DNA from: Flavobacterium hydatis
Lineage (GTDB): Bacteria; Bacteroidota; Bacteroidia; Flavobacteriales; Flavobacteriaceae
Assembly: GCF_000737695.1 (NCBI RefSeq)
Contig: NZ_JPRM01000040.1
Span: forward strand, 1-55,622
DNA: 55,622 nucleotides
Reading direction: 5' to 3'
The notes beneath the pieces were generated by a model. That model was not told the origin of the DNA. It ran no database searches and was given only the letters and a program-made list of their open reading frames with translations. Positions 1 to 9,518 of this stretch are shown piece after piece. The first letter of the stretch is position 1, and each line of letters opens with the position of its first letter. A program made the position numbers and the translations under genes.

Positions 1-414
1 GGACTAATATTTTTCAATATACTTTTGTCCTATCGAATTAGTCGAATTTAAAAAATAATTTAAATACAAAAGATTGCTGATTATCAAATTATTTCATTTT
101 TAAATAAGAAACTGCCATTTATCAATTTATAAAGAGGAGTTCTTGTTAATGAAAATTCTTCAATCTCAAATTCACAGAAATTTTTAATAAGATCAATACT
201 CATTTTAGAATAGACATCTTATAAATATCAATTCAAATAATAGTAATCCTAAATAAAGAAAAAATGAAAAAACGAATGCATAGCTGATATAAAAAAACCA
301 TTTCTGTTGCAGCAGAAATGGTTGAGCTTAAAGAAATTGTACATCTCTATAAGGAAGCGAGAGTGGAGTAAATCCGTTTTCGGCTCGCCTTATTTATTAA
401 ACTAAAACAAAGTA
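1..414. other. Intergenic region upstream of susC
   Basis: No coding region is supported here. A TAnnTTTG-type element (TACTTTTG) lies at 20-27, but it would give a leader of almost 390 bases, so it is only a weak promoter candidate. A hairpin at 296-323 is listed separately. Just before the susC start, AAGG at 351-354 plus CGAG at 358-361 can pair with CTCGCCTT at 384-391, so the transcript may have a structured leader. I do not recognise it as a known riboswitch class. Confidence 0.4.
291..323 (-). terminator. Minus-strand intrinsic terminator upstream of susC
   Basis: AACCATTTCTG (296-306) and CAGAAATGGTT (313-323) form a perfect 11-bp stem with a 6-base loop. Read on the minus strand it is followed by seven T residues (297-291); on the plus strand there is no T tract. 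No minus-strand gene ends here, so it would terminate a transcript starting inside or near the 5' end of susC. Confidence 0.5.
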
Positions 415-3400
415 ATGAAAAAAAAATTAAATAGATATGCATGGCTATGCATTTTGTTGATTTCCATAGGGGTTAATGCGCAAGAAACAAAGCCATTGAT
501 TCAATCAAAACTAGAAGGAAAAGTAATCGATGCCGTTACTAAAGAACCTGTTATTGGGGCTTCGGTAAATATTAAGGGGACTACACACGGAGTTGTAACA
601 GATGTTGACGGAAAATTCTATTTCCAAACAGGACAAAAACTTCCTTACACACTAATAGTAAGTTATCTGGGATATAAAAAAGCAGAAGTTGTAGCTAATG
701 GAAATTCAGTTACAATAAGTCTTACGGAAGAACAAAATGTACTATCAGAAGTGGTAGTTACCGCACTAGGGATTACAAAAGAAAAGAAATCTCTGGGATA
801 TACCACCCAATCCCTTAAAGGAAAGGAATTGACAGAAACCAAAGAAACCAATTTCTTAAATAGTCTTACTGGTAAATTAGCAGGAGTACGTATTACCAAT
901 TCACAGGGAGATATGGGATCTTCTCGTATTATTATTCGTGGAGAAACTTCTATATCTGGAAATAACCAACCATTATTTGTGGTCGATGGAGTTCCGGTAG
1001 ATAACTCACAGTTGAATTCTGGTGGTGCTACCCGCGATTTCAGAAATGCAATTGCCGACTTAAATCCGCAAGATATAGAGTCTTTAAGTGTACTAAAAGG
1101 CCCTAATGCTGCTGCCCTTTACGGATCGCGTGCTGCACATGGTGTTGTTCTTATAACTACAAAATCTGGAAAAGGACAAAAAGGATTCGGAATAAGCGTT
1201 AGTTCTGGTATAACAATCTCTCAAGTTGCTACTTTGCCTAAATTTCAAAATTCATTTGGACAAGGATCAAACGGAAAGTTTAGTTATGTAGATGGTAAAG
1301 GTGGCGGTATTAATGATGGAGTTGATGAAAGTTGGGGACCTAAATTAGACGGACGTCTTATTCCTCAATTTTATTCAAATGGTGAAGCAGTACCATTTGT
1401 AGCAAATCCTGATAATGTGAGAAACTTTTTTAATACAGGTCTTACTTATGATAATAGTATTTCTGTGGCAAAATCGGATGAAAAATCAGATTTCCGTTTA
1501 GGAGTAAATAGCCAAAAACAAACAGGAACAGTACCTAACAGCGAAATAAATAAAACTAACTTTACGGTTAATACTAATTATCAAATATCCAAAGATGTAA
1601 AAATAGGTGTAACGGCAAACTATATCGTTACTGATGCTCCAGCATTGCCTGGTGGACCATTGGGAGGTCGTGCAGCAGGTGTGATGCTTCAGTTTCTTTG
1701 GTTCGGACGTCAAGTAGATACCGATCAACTTCGTAATAATAGAGATGTTAACTGGAACAACAGTTATTATAGCAATCCGTATTGGAATGCTTATTATAAT
1801 ACAACTAGCCAGCAGCGTAACCGTTTGATAGGGGATATTCACCTAGATGCAAAACTTGCCGATGGACTTAATTTTAAATTCCGTACAGGAGTTGATTATT
1901 ATAACGATCGCAGAAAATACGAGATTAAGTATGGTACAAATGGAACTCCTTTTGGGTCGTATGCTGAAGATGCTTATACGGTAAACGAAAGAAATACGGA
2001 AGGTATCTTTACCTATACCAAAAAACTTACTAATGATTTTAGTTTGGATGCTCTTGCCGGATTTAATATTCGTAACCACAGCGATGCCAACAATTATCAA
2101 AAAGCACCACGTTTGGCCGTTCCTGATTTATATACATTAACAAACTCAAGAGATCCGTTAACTTCATCTAACACATTCTCAGAGTTAAAAGTATATAGCG
2201 CGTATGCTTCTGCACAATTTGGGTATAAAAATTATGCGTTTTTAAATGTAACTGCACGTAATGATTGGTCATCGACATTACCAAGCAGTAACCGTTCTTA
2301 TTTTTATCCTTCGGTTAATGGTAGTTTAGTATTATCTGATGCTTTGAATCTAAAAAGTAATACGCTAGACTTCTTAAAATTACGTGGTGGTTGGTCTGAA
2401 GTTGGTAACGATGCAGATCCGTATCAATTGGCAACAGTTTATACTTTTCAATCTGCATTCGATGGAAATCCGATACAAACCTCTTCGCAGAAAAAACTCA
2501 ATGAGAACTTGAAACCAGAAACAACCCGTTCTACCGAACTTGGTCTGGAAGCATCTTTCTGGAAAAACAGACTACATTTTGATTTTGCGTATTATAACAC
2601 CAATAGTTTTGACCAGATTCTCGAAATTAAAACAACTACGGCGAGCGGATATAATTCGCAATTAATAAATGCAGGTAAAATAAACAACCGTGGTATAGAA
2701 ATTCAATTGGATGGAAATCCAATACAAACGAAAGATTTTAAGTGGAATGTTGGCGTAAATTACTCAAAAAATGTTAGTAAAGTTGAGATTCTTGACTACG
2801 ACAAACAGATTCAAAATTATACGATTGGTTCATCGGGAGGAGTTGATATATTAGCATCGGTAGGACAAGCTTATGGAGCACTTTACGGTACAGCTTATCA
2901 GCGTGACGCAAACGGAAATATTGTAGTAGGTGCAAACGGATTACCAAAAGCTGATCCTCAAAAACAAGTATTAGGTCATTATACTCCAGATTATTTAGCT
3001 GGACTTACAAACACATTAACCTACAAAAATCTTGAATTTTCATTCCTAGTTGATGCCAGTGTAGGAGGAGAGCTTTTTTCAGGAACTAACAGAACTGGTA
3101 ATTACACAGGTGTATTAGCTCAAACGCTTCCGGGACGTGATGCAGCAAATGGTGGATTAAATTATTATACAACAACAAGTACCGGAAGTGTAAAAACGTT
3201 GCTTCCTGCTGGCGCGACTGCTCCTGCTGGTGCTCAGGTATTTGATGATGGTATGATATTTAACGGAGTATATGCAGATGGAACTCGTAATACTTCAGTA
3301 CTTAGTGCACAAGAATACTACAAAGCATCATACAATATTAGCGAAGCTTATGTATACAGTTCGACTTTTGTAAAATTAAGAGAGGTAAAACTGGCGTACA

Positions 3401-3603
3401 ACTTTAATAGATCATTGGTTAAGAAGTTTGGGCTACAAGGAGCCAGTATTACTGCCGTAGGTCGTAACCTGTTCTTTATCTATAAAGATGCGCCAAATAT
3501 TGATCCGGAAACAGCTTTTAATACCGGAAATGCACAAGGATTGGAAAGTTTATCCTTGCCAACTACAAGAAGTTTTAGCCTTAACGTTAATCTTAAATTT
3601 TAA
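415..3603 (+). CDS. SusC/RagA-family TonB-linked outer membrane receptor
   Basis: Predicted outer-membrane transporter that imports an oligomeric nutrient with its SusD partner, powered by TonB. The 1062-residue length is normal for SusC. A signal peptide (about residues 1-22, ending NAQ) is followed by a carboxypeptidase-regulatory-like domain (about 33-108) typical of SusC. A TonB-box-like segment (EVVVTALGI) comes next, then the plug with the SusC hallmark LNSLTGKLAGVRI and the motif PLFVVDGVPVDNS. The remainder is a 22-strand-type barrel region ending in an aromatic residue (NLKF). The susD gene follows after 12 bases, so the two are co-transcribed. No glycoside hydrolase, sulfatase or peptidase gene lies beside the pair, so the substrate cannot be inferred; it could be glycan or peptide. 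Confidence 0.95.
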   Translation: MKKKLNRYAWLCILLISIGVNAQETKPLIQSKLEGKVIDAVTKEPVIGASVNIKGTTHGVVTDVDGKFYFQTGQKLPYTLIVSYLGYKKAEVVANGNSVTISLTEEQNVLSEVVVTALGITKEKKSLGYTTQSLKGKELTETKETNFLNSLTGKLAGVRITNSQGDMGSSRIIIRGETSISGNNQPLFVVDGVPVDNSQLNSGGATRDFRNAIADLNPQDIESLSVLKGPNAAALYGSRAAHGVVLITTKSGKGQKGFGISVSSGITISQVATLPKFQNSFGQGSNGKFSYVDGKGGGINDGVDESWGPKLDGRLIPQFYSNGEAVPFVANPDNVRNFFNTGLTYDNSISVAKSDEKSDFRLGVNSQKQTGTVPNSEINKTNFTVNTNYQISKDVKIGVTANYIVTDAPALPGGPLGGRAAGVMLQFLWFGRQVDTDQLRNNRDVNWNNSYYSNPYWNAYYNTTSQQRNRLIGDIHLDAKLADGLNFKFRTGVDYYNDRRKYEIKYGTNGTPFGSYAEDAYTVNERNTEGIFTYTKKLTNDFSLDALAGFNIRNHSDANNYQKAPRLAVPDLYTLTNSRDPLTSSNTFSELKVYSAYASAQFGYKNYAFLNVTARNDWSSTLPSSNRSYFYPSVNGSLVLSDALNLKSNTLDFLKLRGGWSEVGNDADPYQLATVYTFQSAFDGNPIQTSSQKKLNENLKPETTRSTELGLEASFWKNRLHFDFAYYNTNSFDQILEIKTTTASGYNSQLINAGKINNRGIEIQLDGNPIQTKDFKWNVGVNYSKNVSKVEILDYDKQIQNYTIGSSGGVDILASVGQAYGALYGTAYQRDANGNIVVGANGLPKADPQKQVLGHYTPDYLAGLTNTLTYKNLEFSFLVDASVGGELFSGTNRTGNYTGVLAQTLPGRDAANGGLNYYTTTSTGSVKTLLPAGATAPAGAQVFDDGMIFNGVYADGTRNTSVLSAQEYYKASYNISEAYVYSSTFVKLREVKLAYNFNRSLVKKFGLQGASITAVGRNLFFIYKDAPNIDPETAFNTGNAQGLESLSLPTTRSFSLNVNLKF

Positions 3604-3615
3604 AAATACAGAATC

Positions 3616-5040
3616 ATGCTAAAAAAACTAGCCTATATAACACTATTTGCATTGTCATTCACTTCATGCGGAGATAGCTTGGATGATATTAATAAAAATC
3701 CAAATGCAACTGAAACGCCTTTAGCGCCTTACTTGTTAACAGGATCATTAAAACAAGGAGCGGATTTATACTGGGGATCAATAAATAACTTTGACTCCTC
3801 TTTATTATTTGTTCAGCATTGGGCAAAAATCCAGTACACAGAACCAGATAGATTTGATGTTTCTAATACATCTTTCACTTCTTTGTGGAATACGGGATAT
3901 GCAACTTTAATTACAGATTTAAACACCATTCTGAATTTCCCAAGTCAACAGGCAAATTCAAATTATAAAGGAATTGCACTAACATTGCGTTCATGGACAT
4001 TTTTATTGCTAACAGATGCCTACGGAAGTATTCCTTATAAAGAAGCTGGGCAAAAAGTAACACCTGCATATAATACTCAGAAGGAAGTATATACAGGATT
4101 ACTTGAAGATTTAAAACAAGCTCAGTCTTTACTAAGTCCAACAAACGGAACTGTAATTGGTGATTTGGCTTATAAAGGAGATATTTTAAAATGGAAAAAA
4201 CTGGTAAACTCGCTTCGTTTGCGTATTGCGCTAAGAATTTCCGACAAAGAACCTGCATTAGCTAAACAAATTGCAATTGAAGCATCAACCGATGCAGCGG
4301 GATTAATTAGCAGCAATAGCGATATCTTTCAGTTTGTTTACACTAGTTCGCCTCAGCAAAATCCAGCTTCGGCTTGGTTTGAAACGAGAGATGATTATCG
4401 TATTTCTAAAACATTGGTTGATCAGTTATATGCATTAGCCGATCCGCGTTTGCCAGTTTACGCTCAATTACCATCAGATGCAAGTGTAGGTAAATACGTT
4501 GGTGGCGCCAACGGATTATCAAACAGTGATGCCAATAGCCAAGGTTTTGCTAAAACATCAAAACCAGGTAAGTACTTCTTAACCTCGTCCTCGCCAGCAG
4601 TAATTGCTTCTTATTCAGAAACGTTGTTCAATCTTTCTGAAGCTGTAGCCCGTGGCTATATTTCGGGAGATGCAGAACAATTGTATAAAGATGCTATTAC
4701 AGCATCATTCAATCAATTTGGTATTACAGATGCAACAGCTATTTCTAATTATCTTAATCAGACAACTGTTAAGTATGATGCAACCAATTATGCTAAATCT
4801 ATAGGTACACAAAAATGGATTGCATTCTACGGGCAAGGTCTTGATGCTTTTGTAGAGTGGAGAAGGCTTGATTATCCGATATTGAAAGCTGGTCCAGCAA
4901 CGGTTTTAAACGGACAAATACCTTCGCGTTTCTTTTATCCAGGTACAGAGCAATCTTTAAACGGGAATAGTTATCAAGCTGCAGTAGCCATTCAGGGAAA
5001 AGACTTGCTTACTACAAAATTATGGTTTGATGTTAAGTAA
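3616..5040 (+). CDS. SusD/RagB-family outer membrane lipoprotein
   Basis: Substrate-binding lid that works with the SusC receptor immediately upstream. The 474-residue protein has a lipoprotein signal peptide with the lipidated Cys at residue 18 (SFTSC), followed by acidic residues (GDSLDD) that suit export to the outer leaflet. The body is helical and tetratricopeptide-like, with SusD-like features such as LRSWTFLLLTDAYGSIPY (about residues 121-140) and a C-terminal WRRLDYP. It resembles the SusD-like_2 type more than classical starch SusD. A strong terminator follows about 50 bases after the stop, closing a two-gene operon. Family assignment is firm; the ligand is unknown. Confidence 0.93.
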   Translation: MLKKLAYITLFALSFTSCGDSLDDINKNPNATETPLAPYLLTGSLKQGADLYWGSINNFDSSLLFVQHWAKIQYTEPDRFDVSNTSFTSLWNTGYATLITDLNTILNFPSQQANSNYKGIALTLRSWTFLLLTDAYGSIPYKEAGQKVTPAYNTQKEVYTGLLEDLKQAQSLLSPTNGTVIGDLAYKGDILKWKKLVNSLRLRIALRISDKEPALAKQIAIEASTDAAGLISSNSDIFQFVYTSSPQQNPASAWFETRDDYRISKTLVDQLYALADPRLPVYAQLPSDASVGKYVGGANGLSNSDANSQGFAKTSKPGKYFLTSSSPAVIASYSETLFNLSEAVARGYISGDAEQLYKDAITASFNQFGITDATAISNYLNQTTVKYDATNYAKSIGTQKWIAFYGQGLDAFVEWRRLDYPILKAGPATVLNGQIPSRFFYPGTEQSLNGNSYQAAVAIQGKDLLTTKLWFDVK

Positions 5041-5090
5041 GCTGAATATCAAAAAGAATATTTAATTTTAAGACTATTAAATATATAAGA

Positions 5091-5121
5091 AAAAGCTAAA
5101 TCGTAAGATTTAGCTTTTTTT
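5091..5121 (+). terminator. Terminator of the susC-susD operon
   Basis: AAAAGCTAAATC (5091-5102), loop GTAA and GATTTAGCTTTT (5107-5118) form a perfect 12-bp stem that runs into a T tract. Confidence 0.85.
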
Positions 5122-5278
5122 ATACCTATAAATGAATATGGTATATTGAAGGTCGATTTCTCTTTAATATATGATAACTGATAGGATTAAAGAAAAACAT
5201 ACTCAATAATACTTTGATATCGCGTTAATTATGTGTTAATCTAACAATATTTAACATATTTCGCATTTAAGAATTTAT

Positions 5279-5286
5279 TAATTTTG
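5279..5286 (+). promoter_or_regulatory. Bacteroidota -7 element (TAATTTTG)
   Basis: TAATTTTG matches the TAnnTTTG consensus exactly, 69 bases upstream of the L,D-transpeptidase-like gene and downstream of the susD terminator. I see no convincing -33 TTTG, so this is a candidate only. Confidence 0.45.
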
Positions 5287-5354
5287 TAGAGTAATTAGGT
5301 TTAAGATTCTTTTTGATAAACGGCTATCCTTAAATGCATTAAAAATTTGTTTTC

Positions 5355-5951
5355 ATGAAAATATTTTACTTGATATTACTGCTTAATGTAGGCTTTTTTT
5401 CTACCTACAATAAAAACATTTTAACAACTACATCCGAGGCTGAAGCCGAAAGATTCAATAGTCAGTTAAGTGATCTTAAATGCATGATTGATGGAGATCC
5501 TAAATTTAATCCTAAGGTTGCTTTTTTTATCGATATGAAGATTAAATCAGGCATGAACCGCTTTTTTGTTTATGATTTAGAGAATAATAAAATAATAGAC
5601 AAAGGATTAGTTGCTCATGGATCAGGTTCAGAGACAGGCATTAATGGAAATTTAAAATTTAGTAATCTTCCAAATTCTAAATCAACTTCTTTAGGCAAAT
5701 ATTTAATAGGTAAGAACTACAAAGGAATGTTCGGAAAATCATATAAATTATTTGGCTTAGACGAAAGCAATAATAACGCATTCAAAAGAGCTATCGTACT
5801 ACATTCTTATTCTGCCGTACCTTATGAAGAGCAAGATTATTACATAAGCCACAGTCAAGGATGTCCTATGGTAAATGAAGTATTTTTTAAGAGAATAGAA
5901 AAAATAATAGATAGCTCTAAATCGAGTATTGTTTTGGATATTTATTACTAA
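5355..5951 (+). CDS. Murein L,D-transpeptidase catalytic domain family protein
   Basis: Predicted exported cell-wall enzyme of the YkuD_2 type, a Bacteroidota-rich branch of L,D-transpeptidases that make 3-3 cross-links or attach proteins to peptidoglycan. The protein has 198 residues. The N-terminus (MKIFYLILLLNVGFF) is a probable signal peptide or anchor. The catalytic signature SHSQGCPMV contains His166 and the nucleophile Cys170, and an earlier conserved His sits in VLHSYS. The segment GLVAHGSGSETG (about residues 76-87) is also typical. It is monocistronic, with its own candidate promoter and a terminator 97 bases downstream. Activity on a particular cross-link is inferred from the family. 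Confidence 0.85.
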   Translation: MKIFYLILLLNVGFFSTYNKNILTTTSEAEAERFNSQLSDLKCMIDGDPKFNPKVAFFIDMKIKSGMNRFFVYDLENNKIIDKGLVAHGSGSETGINGNLKFSNLPNSKSTSLGKYLIGKNYKGMFGKSYKLFGLDESNNNAFKRAIVLHSYSAVPYEEQDYYISHSQGCPMVNEVFFKRIEKIIDSSKSSIVLDIYY

Positions 5952-6047
5952 ATAAAACACTCATAATAGTTACAATAAGCCTCAACTTATTAAAATTCCA
6001 CATTACAATATTTGATGATTAATAATCAATTGTCAAACTAAAAAAAG

Positions 6048-6077
6048 CCTCCAAAATCAATAGATTTTGGAGGTTTT
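6048..6077 (+). terminator. Terminator after the L,D-transpeptidase gene
   Basis: CCTCCAAAATC (6048-6058), loop AATA and GATTTTGGAGG (6063-6073) form an 11-bp perfect stem followed by TTTT. A-rich sequence on the left would give some activity in the other direction. Confidence 0.75.
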
Positions 6078-6156
6078 AAAATTTATATCCTAACCTCATA
6101 TTTTTTGTATCGATTTTTTAGGCTAAATTTTAGATTAAAAAGGAAATAAAATATCT

Positions 6157-6180
6157 TATTTTCGTGCATATTAAGGAGAT
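6157..6180 (+). promoter_or_regulatory. Near-consensus -7 element and strong Shine-Dalgarno before sirtuin gene
   Basis: TATTTTCG at 6157-6164 differs from TAnnTTTG at one base. AAGGAGAT at 6173-6180 is a full purine-rich Shine-Dalgarno sequence a few bases before ATG 6184. That is unusual in Bacteroidota, where ribosome sites are generally weak and A-rich, and it supports the chosen start. Confidence 0.45.
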
Positions 6181-6183
6181 AAT

Positions 6184-7014
6184 ATGAAAGAGCAACTTAC
6201 TGAGATAATAAGGCAGGTTTATCATAAAAAAAATAGAAACTTATTTACATTTTTAACGGGTGCCGGAATTTCTGCCGATAGTGGTATACCTACTTATAGA
6301 GGAGTAGATGGGATATGGGTAAAAGGAACAAAATTTCATAAACCAGAGGAATTTGGAACTTTTAAATATTTTAAAGAAAATCCAGAAGAAGTTTGGCAGT
6401 ATTCTCTTTTTAGAAAAAAAATGTTCGAAAATGCCAAACCAAATGAAAGTCATCATGAAATAGTAGAAATAGAGAATCTTTTGCAAGATAAGTTCTATTT
6501 AATAACTCAGAATATAGATGACCTACATAGACATGCCGGAACAAAGAAAATCTATGAAATACACGGAAAAGCAAGAGAAATTAAATGTTCAAATGGTTGT
6601 AAAGAGATAAAATGTCTTCCTGTTGAAATAGAAGGTAAAGACATAGACGAAGATTTAACAGAGAAAGATATCGAATTACTTAAATGTAAAAGTTGTGGCA
6701 GCTGGATGAGACCGAATATTTTATGGTTTGATGAACGTTATGATGAAAAAACAAATAAAAAATTTAGTTCTTTAAAAATTGCCAAAAACTCAGGAATCCT
6801 TTTTATTGTTGGAACATCTGGAGCAACAAATTTACCAATGGCAATTGCAGAAACGACATTGAAATACGGAGGAACAATTGTTGATATTAATACAGAAGAT
6901 AATTTATTTACTGTGCTAATTAAAGACAAGAAAAATAAAATTATCATTCGGGAAACGTCAACTGAAACCTTAAAAACTATACGAGAAATATTGCAGAATA
7001 TAATTACTGAATAA
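6184..7014 (+). CDS. Sir2-family NAD-dependent protein deacylase
   Basis: Cytoplasmic sirtuin that would remove acyl groups from lysine using NAD. The 276-residue protein shows GAGISADSGIPTYRG (about residues 26-40, NAD binding), TQNIDDLHRHAG (NAD/catalytic region) and the catalytic His127 in EIHGK. It also has a zinc-ribbon set, Cys135 with Cys139 or Cys144, and Cys168/Cys171 (CKSCG). The segment after the zinc site (RPNILWFDE) is standard. The late NAD motif reads GTSGATNLPMA rather than the common GTSxxVxPA. It sits alone between a terminator and a convergent receptor gene, so its targets cannot be inferred from context. Some Sir2 proteins act in phage defence, but this one has the compact deacylase architecture. 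Confidence 0.9.
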   Translation: MKEQLTEIIRQVYHKKNRNLFTFLTGAGISADSGIPTYRGVDGIWVKGTKFHKPEEFGTFKYFKENPEEVWQYSLFRKKMFENAKPNESHHEIVEIENLLQDKFYLITQNIDDLHRHAGTKKIYEIHGKAREIKCSNGCKEIKCLPVEIEGKDIDEDLTEKDIELLKCKSCGSWMRPNILWFDERYDEKTNKKFSSLKIAKNSGILFIVGTSGATNLPMAIAETTLKYGGTIVDINTEDNLFTVLIKDKKNKIIIRETSTETLKTIREILQNIITE

Positions 7015-7090
7015 AATCAGACTGAAAAAAATTATCGGATAGTTTATAATATAATTTCAACTTGAATTATTTGGTTACAAAAAAAGTATT

Positions 7091-9265
7091 TTAAAATGCT
7101 TGAGTAAAACTAATCGTTAAACGTGTACCATTTTCTTTTACATAATTCATATTGTTAGATTGCCATTGAGAAATAACAGTATAATAATCTTTATTAAATA
7201 GGTTTTCGACACCTAAACGAATCGTGCTTTTTTCTCTAAAAGTATAACTAGAAGAAAGATTAAAAGCTGTAAAAGATTTAATTGGCCCAGTTCCGTAAGT
7301 ATAAGCTCCATTAGTAGGTTCAAATCTATCTCTGCCTGTTGTACTTGTCATTTGCAGAAATATCGACCAGGCTTCAAGAGGTCTAAAAACGGTATAAGCA
7401 GCTATTTTAGGCGGATTTATACGATCGCCTCCTAAGTATACTTTTTTGTCTGAAAGCTCACGTTTTCCTTCTGTAAAAGAATAATTAGCACCAATATCGA
7501 CTTTTGGATGAAGACGATATTTTGCTGACAGTTCAAAACCATAAATTTTTTCAGGTGAACGTGAAATCTGCGGATTACCATCAACATAAACATAAGAAGC
7601 TCCTAACTTTGAAGTACTATAATAAAAAGCACCTTCATAAGAAAGTTTAGCTACAGATCCAGAAAATCCAAATTCGTAATTATTGGCAGTAACAGCTTTA
7701 ATCGAAGTATTATTTACCGTATTCTCTTTGGCAGCACGCAAAACCAAACCTAAATCGGCAACACTAAAACTTTGAGAAAAACTCACAAAAGGTTTAAATA
7801 AACTCCATTTTGTATAACGTAATCCAGCATTAAACATAAGTGCATTAAAATCTAATGAACCACCATTTACTGCAATACCACCACCTACATAAGTTCCATT
7901 TACATAATTACGAATGCCAATAGTTGTATAATCTGGTACATCGATATTTACATTTTCGAGTCTTAAACCAGTTTTTAATACCAAGTTTGGTCCAAACATG
8001 TTTTTAAGCTGGAAATACGGTGCTAGATTTGTCATATTCATTTCAGGAATTACCAATCTTCCGTCTGTAAGATGCGTGTCAGTTATATCTGAGAGAATGT
8101 CTAATCCGTAAGTTATATTTCCAGAGAAAAGAGAACTGAAATCGTATGGTGTATTTAAATTTAAACGGAAACCTAACTTTTTGCTTTGAGTAGCTGGTTG
8201 TCCATTATTTTCAAAAAAGTCACTATAGTTAATTAGCGTAAGATAATCTTGAAAATATAGTGTAGCATTAAGATCTGTTTTTCCTATAAAATTCTGTCCA
8301 ATATAACTTAAACTGGCATTATGATTATATGGTGTTCCTTCAGGATCTCCTGGTCGTTGCCCTTTAATTCCGGTAGTTGGCGAATCAAAATTACCGTAAA
8401 CTCCCGCTTTTGCTATATAATCAGTATGCTGCGTACTCTCAAAATAATTATACATCAATTCTAAGCGATTATTTGAATTAAAATCATATCCAATTTTCGC
8501 GTAAGCGTTCCAGTTTCTAAGATCATTCATTCCGTATTCTGGAGAAAGTACACGTCCTTTAGCATCACGATAAAGTCCAGTTTCCTCATAACGTCCGCTT
8601 ACTACATAATCTAACTTTTTTATTTTTCCTGTAAGAAGCTGAGATACAAAGAAACCTGCAGTTCCAGCAGGTTTAACAAGAGAGAAAGCAGTACCTGCTT
8701 CAGTCGAACCACTTATTAGTTTGTCCGAATTAGCTCTTTTGGTAATATAATTAATCAAACCACCATCTGCACCATTTCCATAAATAGCAGTTGCTCCTTT
8801 AATTACTTCTACGCGATCTAAAACCGTAGGATCTAGAGAACGCATATCTTTAGCACCATCTCTCAGTGGTGTAGATTGCGGTATACCATCAATCATAACC
8901 AATACGCGACGACCACGTAAAGTCTGCCCTAAGTTTTGAGTTCTATTGGTTGTAAAACCCAAACCAGGTACCGATGCACCTAAGATATCACTAAGATTAG
9001 AGCTTATGCTTAGTTGCTGTTGTAATTGTTTTTTAGATAATAAAGTTACCGAAGAAGGAACTTCATCCAGGATTTCAGCTCGCCTTGTTGCAGAAATGAC
9101 AATTTCTTGTAATTCATTATCAGCTGCAGGTTTATCGGCAAGAATTGTGTCTTGAGTTTTGGGATTTGCCTCTTTATCTTTCTCGTTATTTGTTTTAGAA
9201 ATCTGCTGAGCAGAAAGTGAACTTATAGCAAAGAACACTAGTAGGAGAGTAGAAAATCGTATCAT
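7091..9265 (-). CDS. TonB-dependent receptor (siderophore-type)
   Basis: Outer-membrane receptor for a chelated metal or similar small ligand. From the ATG at 9265 the protein has 724 residues and begins MIRFSTLLLVFFAISSLSAQ, a clean signal peptide. An upstream in-frame TTG at 9298 is unlikely because the promoter element TATATTTG covers it. A TonB box (EIVISATRR) and a plug follow, with LRGRRVLVMIDGIPQ and VEVIKGATAIYGNGADGG; the protein ends in a barrel with GVENLFNKDYYT and a terminal Phe. It lacks the carboxypeptidase-like N-terminal domain of SusC proteins. These features fit FhuE- or catecholate-type siderophore receptors, but the ligand is inference. It is convergent with the sirtuin gene. 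I saw no clear Fur box. Confidence 0.88.
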   Translation of the reverse strand: MIRFSTLLLVFFAISSLSAQQISKTNNEKDKEANPKTQDTILADKPAADNELQEIVISATRRAEILDEVPSSVTLLSKKQLQQQLSISSNLSDILGASVPGLGFTTNRTQNLGQTLRGRRVLVMIDGIPQSTPLRDGAKDMRSLDPTVLDRVEVIKGATAIYGNGADGGLINYITKRANSDKLISGSTEAGTAFSLVKPAGTAGFFVSQLLTGKIKKLDYVVSGRYEETGLYRDAKGRVLSPEYGMNDLRNWNAYAKIGYDFNSNNRLELMYNYFESTQHTDYIAKAGVYGNFDSPTTGIKGQRPGDPEGTPYNHNASLSYIGQNFIGKTDLNATLYFQDYLTLINYSDFFENNGQPATQSKKLGFRLNLNTPYDFSSLFSGNITYGLDILSDITDTHLTDGRLVIPEMNMTNLAPYFQLKNMFGPNLVLKTGLRLENVNIDVPDYTTIGIRNYVNGTYVGGGIAVNGGSLDFNALMFNAGLRYTKWSLFKPFVSFSQSFSVADLGLVLRAAKENTVNNTSIKAVTANNYEFGFSGSVAKLSYEGAFYYSTSKLGASYVYVDGNPQISRSPEKIYGFELSAKYRLHPKVDIGANYSFTEGKRELSDKKVYLGGDRINPPKIAAYTVFRPLEAWSIFLQMTSTTGRDRFEPTNGAYTYGTGPIKSFTAFNLSSSYTFREKSTIRLGVENLFNKDYYTVISQWQSNNMNYVKENGTRLTISFTQAF

Positions 9266-9295
9266 TTGTTTATTTAGACTTATTTTAAATAGTTG

Positions 9296-9303
9296 CAAAT
9301 ATA
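9296..9303 (-). promoter_or_regulatory. -7 element TATATTTG for the TonB-dependent receptor
   Basis: On the minus strand TATATTTG matches TAnnTTTG exactly and lies 31 bases upstream of the ATG at 9265. It overlaps the alternative TTG start at 9298, which would therefore lie upstream of the transcript start. Confidence 0.6.
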
Positions 9304-9469
9304 TAAAATGAAACTATAAAACAAACTTAGTAGAGTAAACATTACTAGTATCAGCAAGTTAATTTTTCGACCTAAAAATCATGTTGTTGATTAATAGGTG
9401 TTTAGTAAAAAAAAATGACGGGAAGATAAAAGAAACCTCATTTTATATGAAATGAGATTTAAGAATTTT

Positions 9470-9497
9470 AAAAAAAAACATGTTCAAAAACATGTTT
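9470..9497 (-). terminator. Terminator of the Roadblock-like gene
   Basis: On the minus strand AAACATGTT (9497-9489), a 4-base loop and AACATGTTT (9484-9476) form a 9-bp stem followed by at least six more T residues. Confidence 0.75.
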
Positions 9498-9518
9498 GGA
9501 ACGTATCAGTCCGTTTAA

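Noticed and set aside
1498..2100. Two adjacent minus-strand frames inside susC
   Set aside because: Both lie wholly opposite a strong susC reading frame and show no protein-like features.
9266..9298. N-terminal extension of the TonB-dependent receptor from TTG 9298
   Set aside because: An exact -7 element overlaps this TTG, and the ATG at 9265 begins a clean signal peptide.
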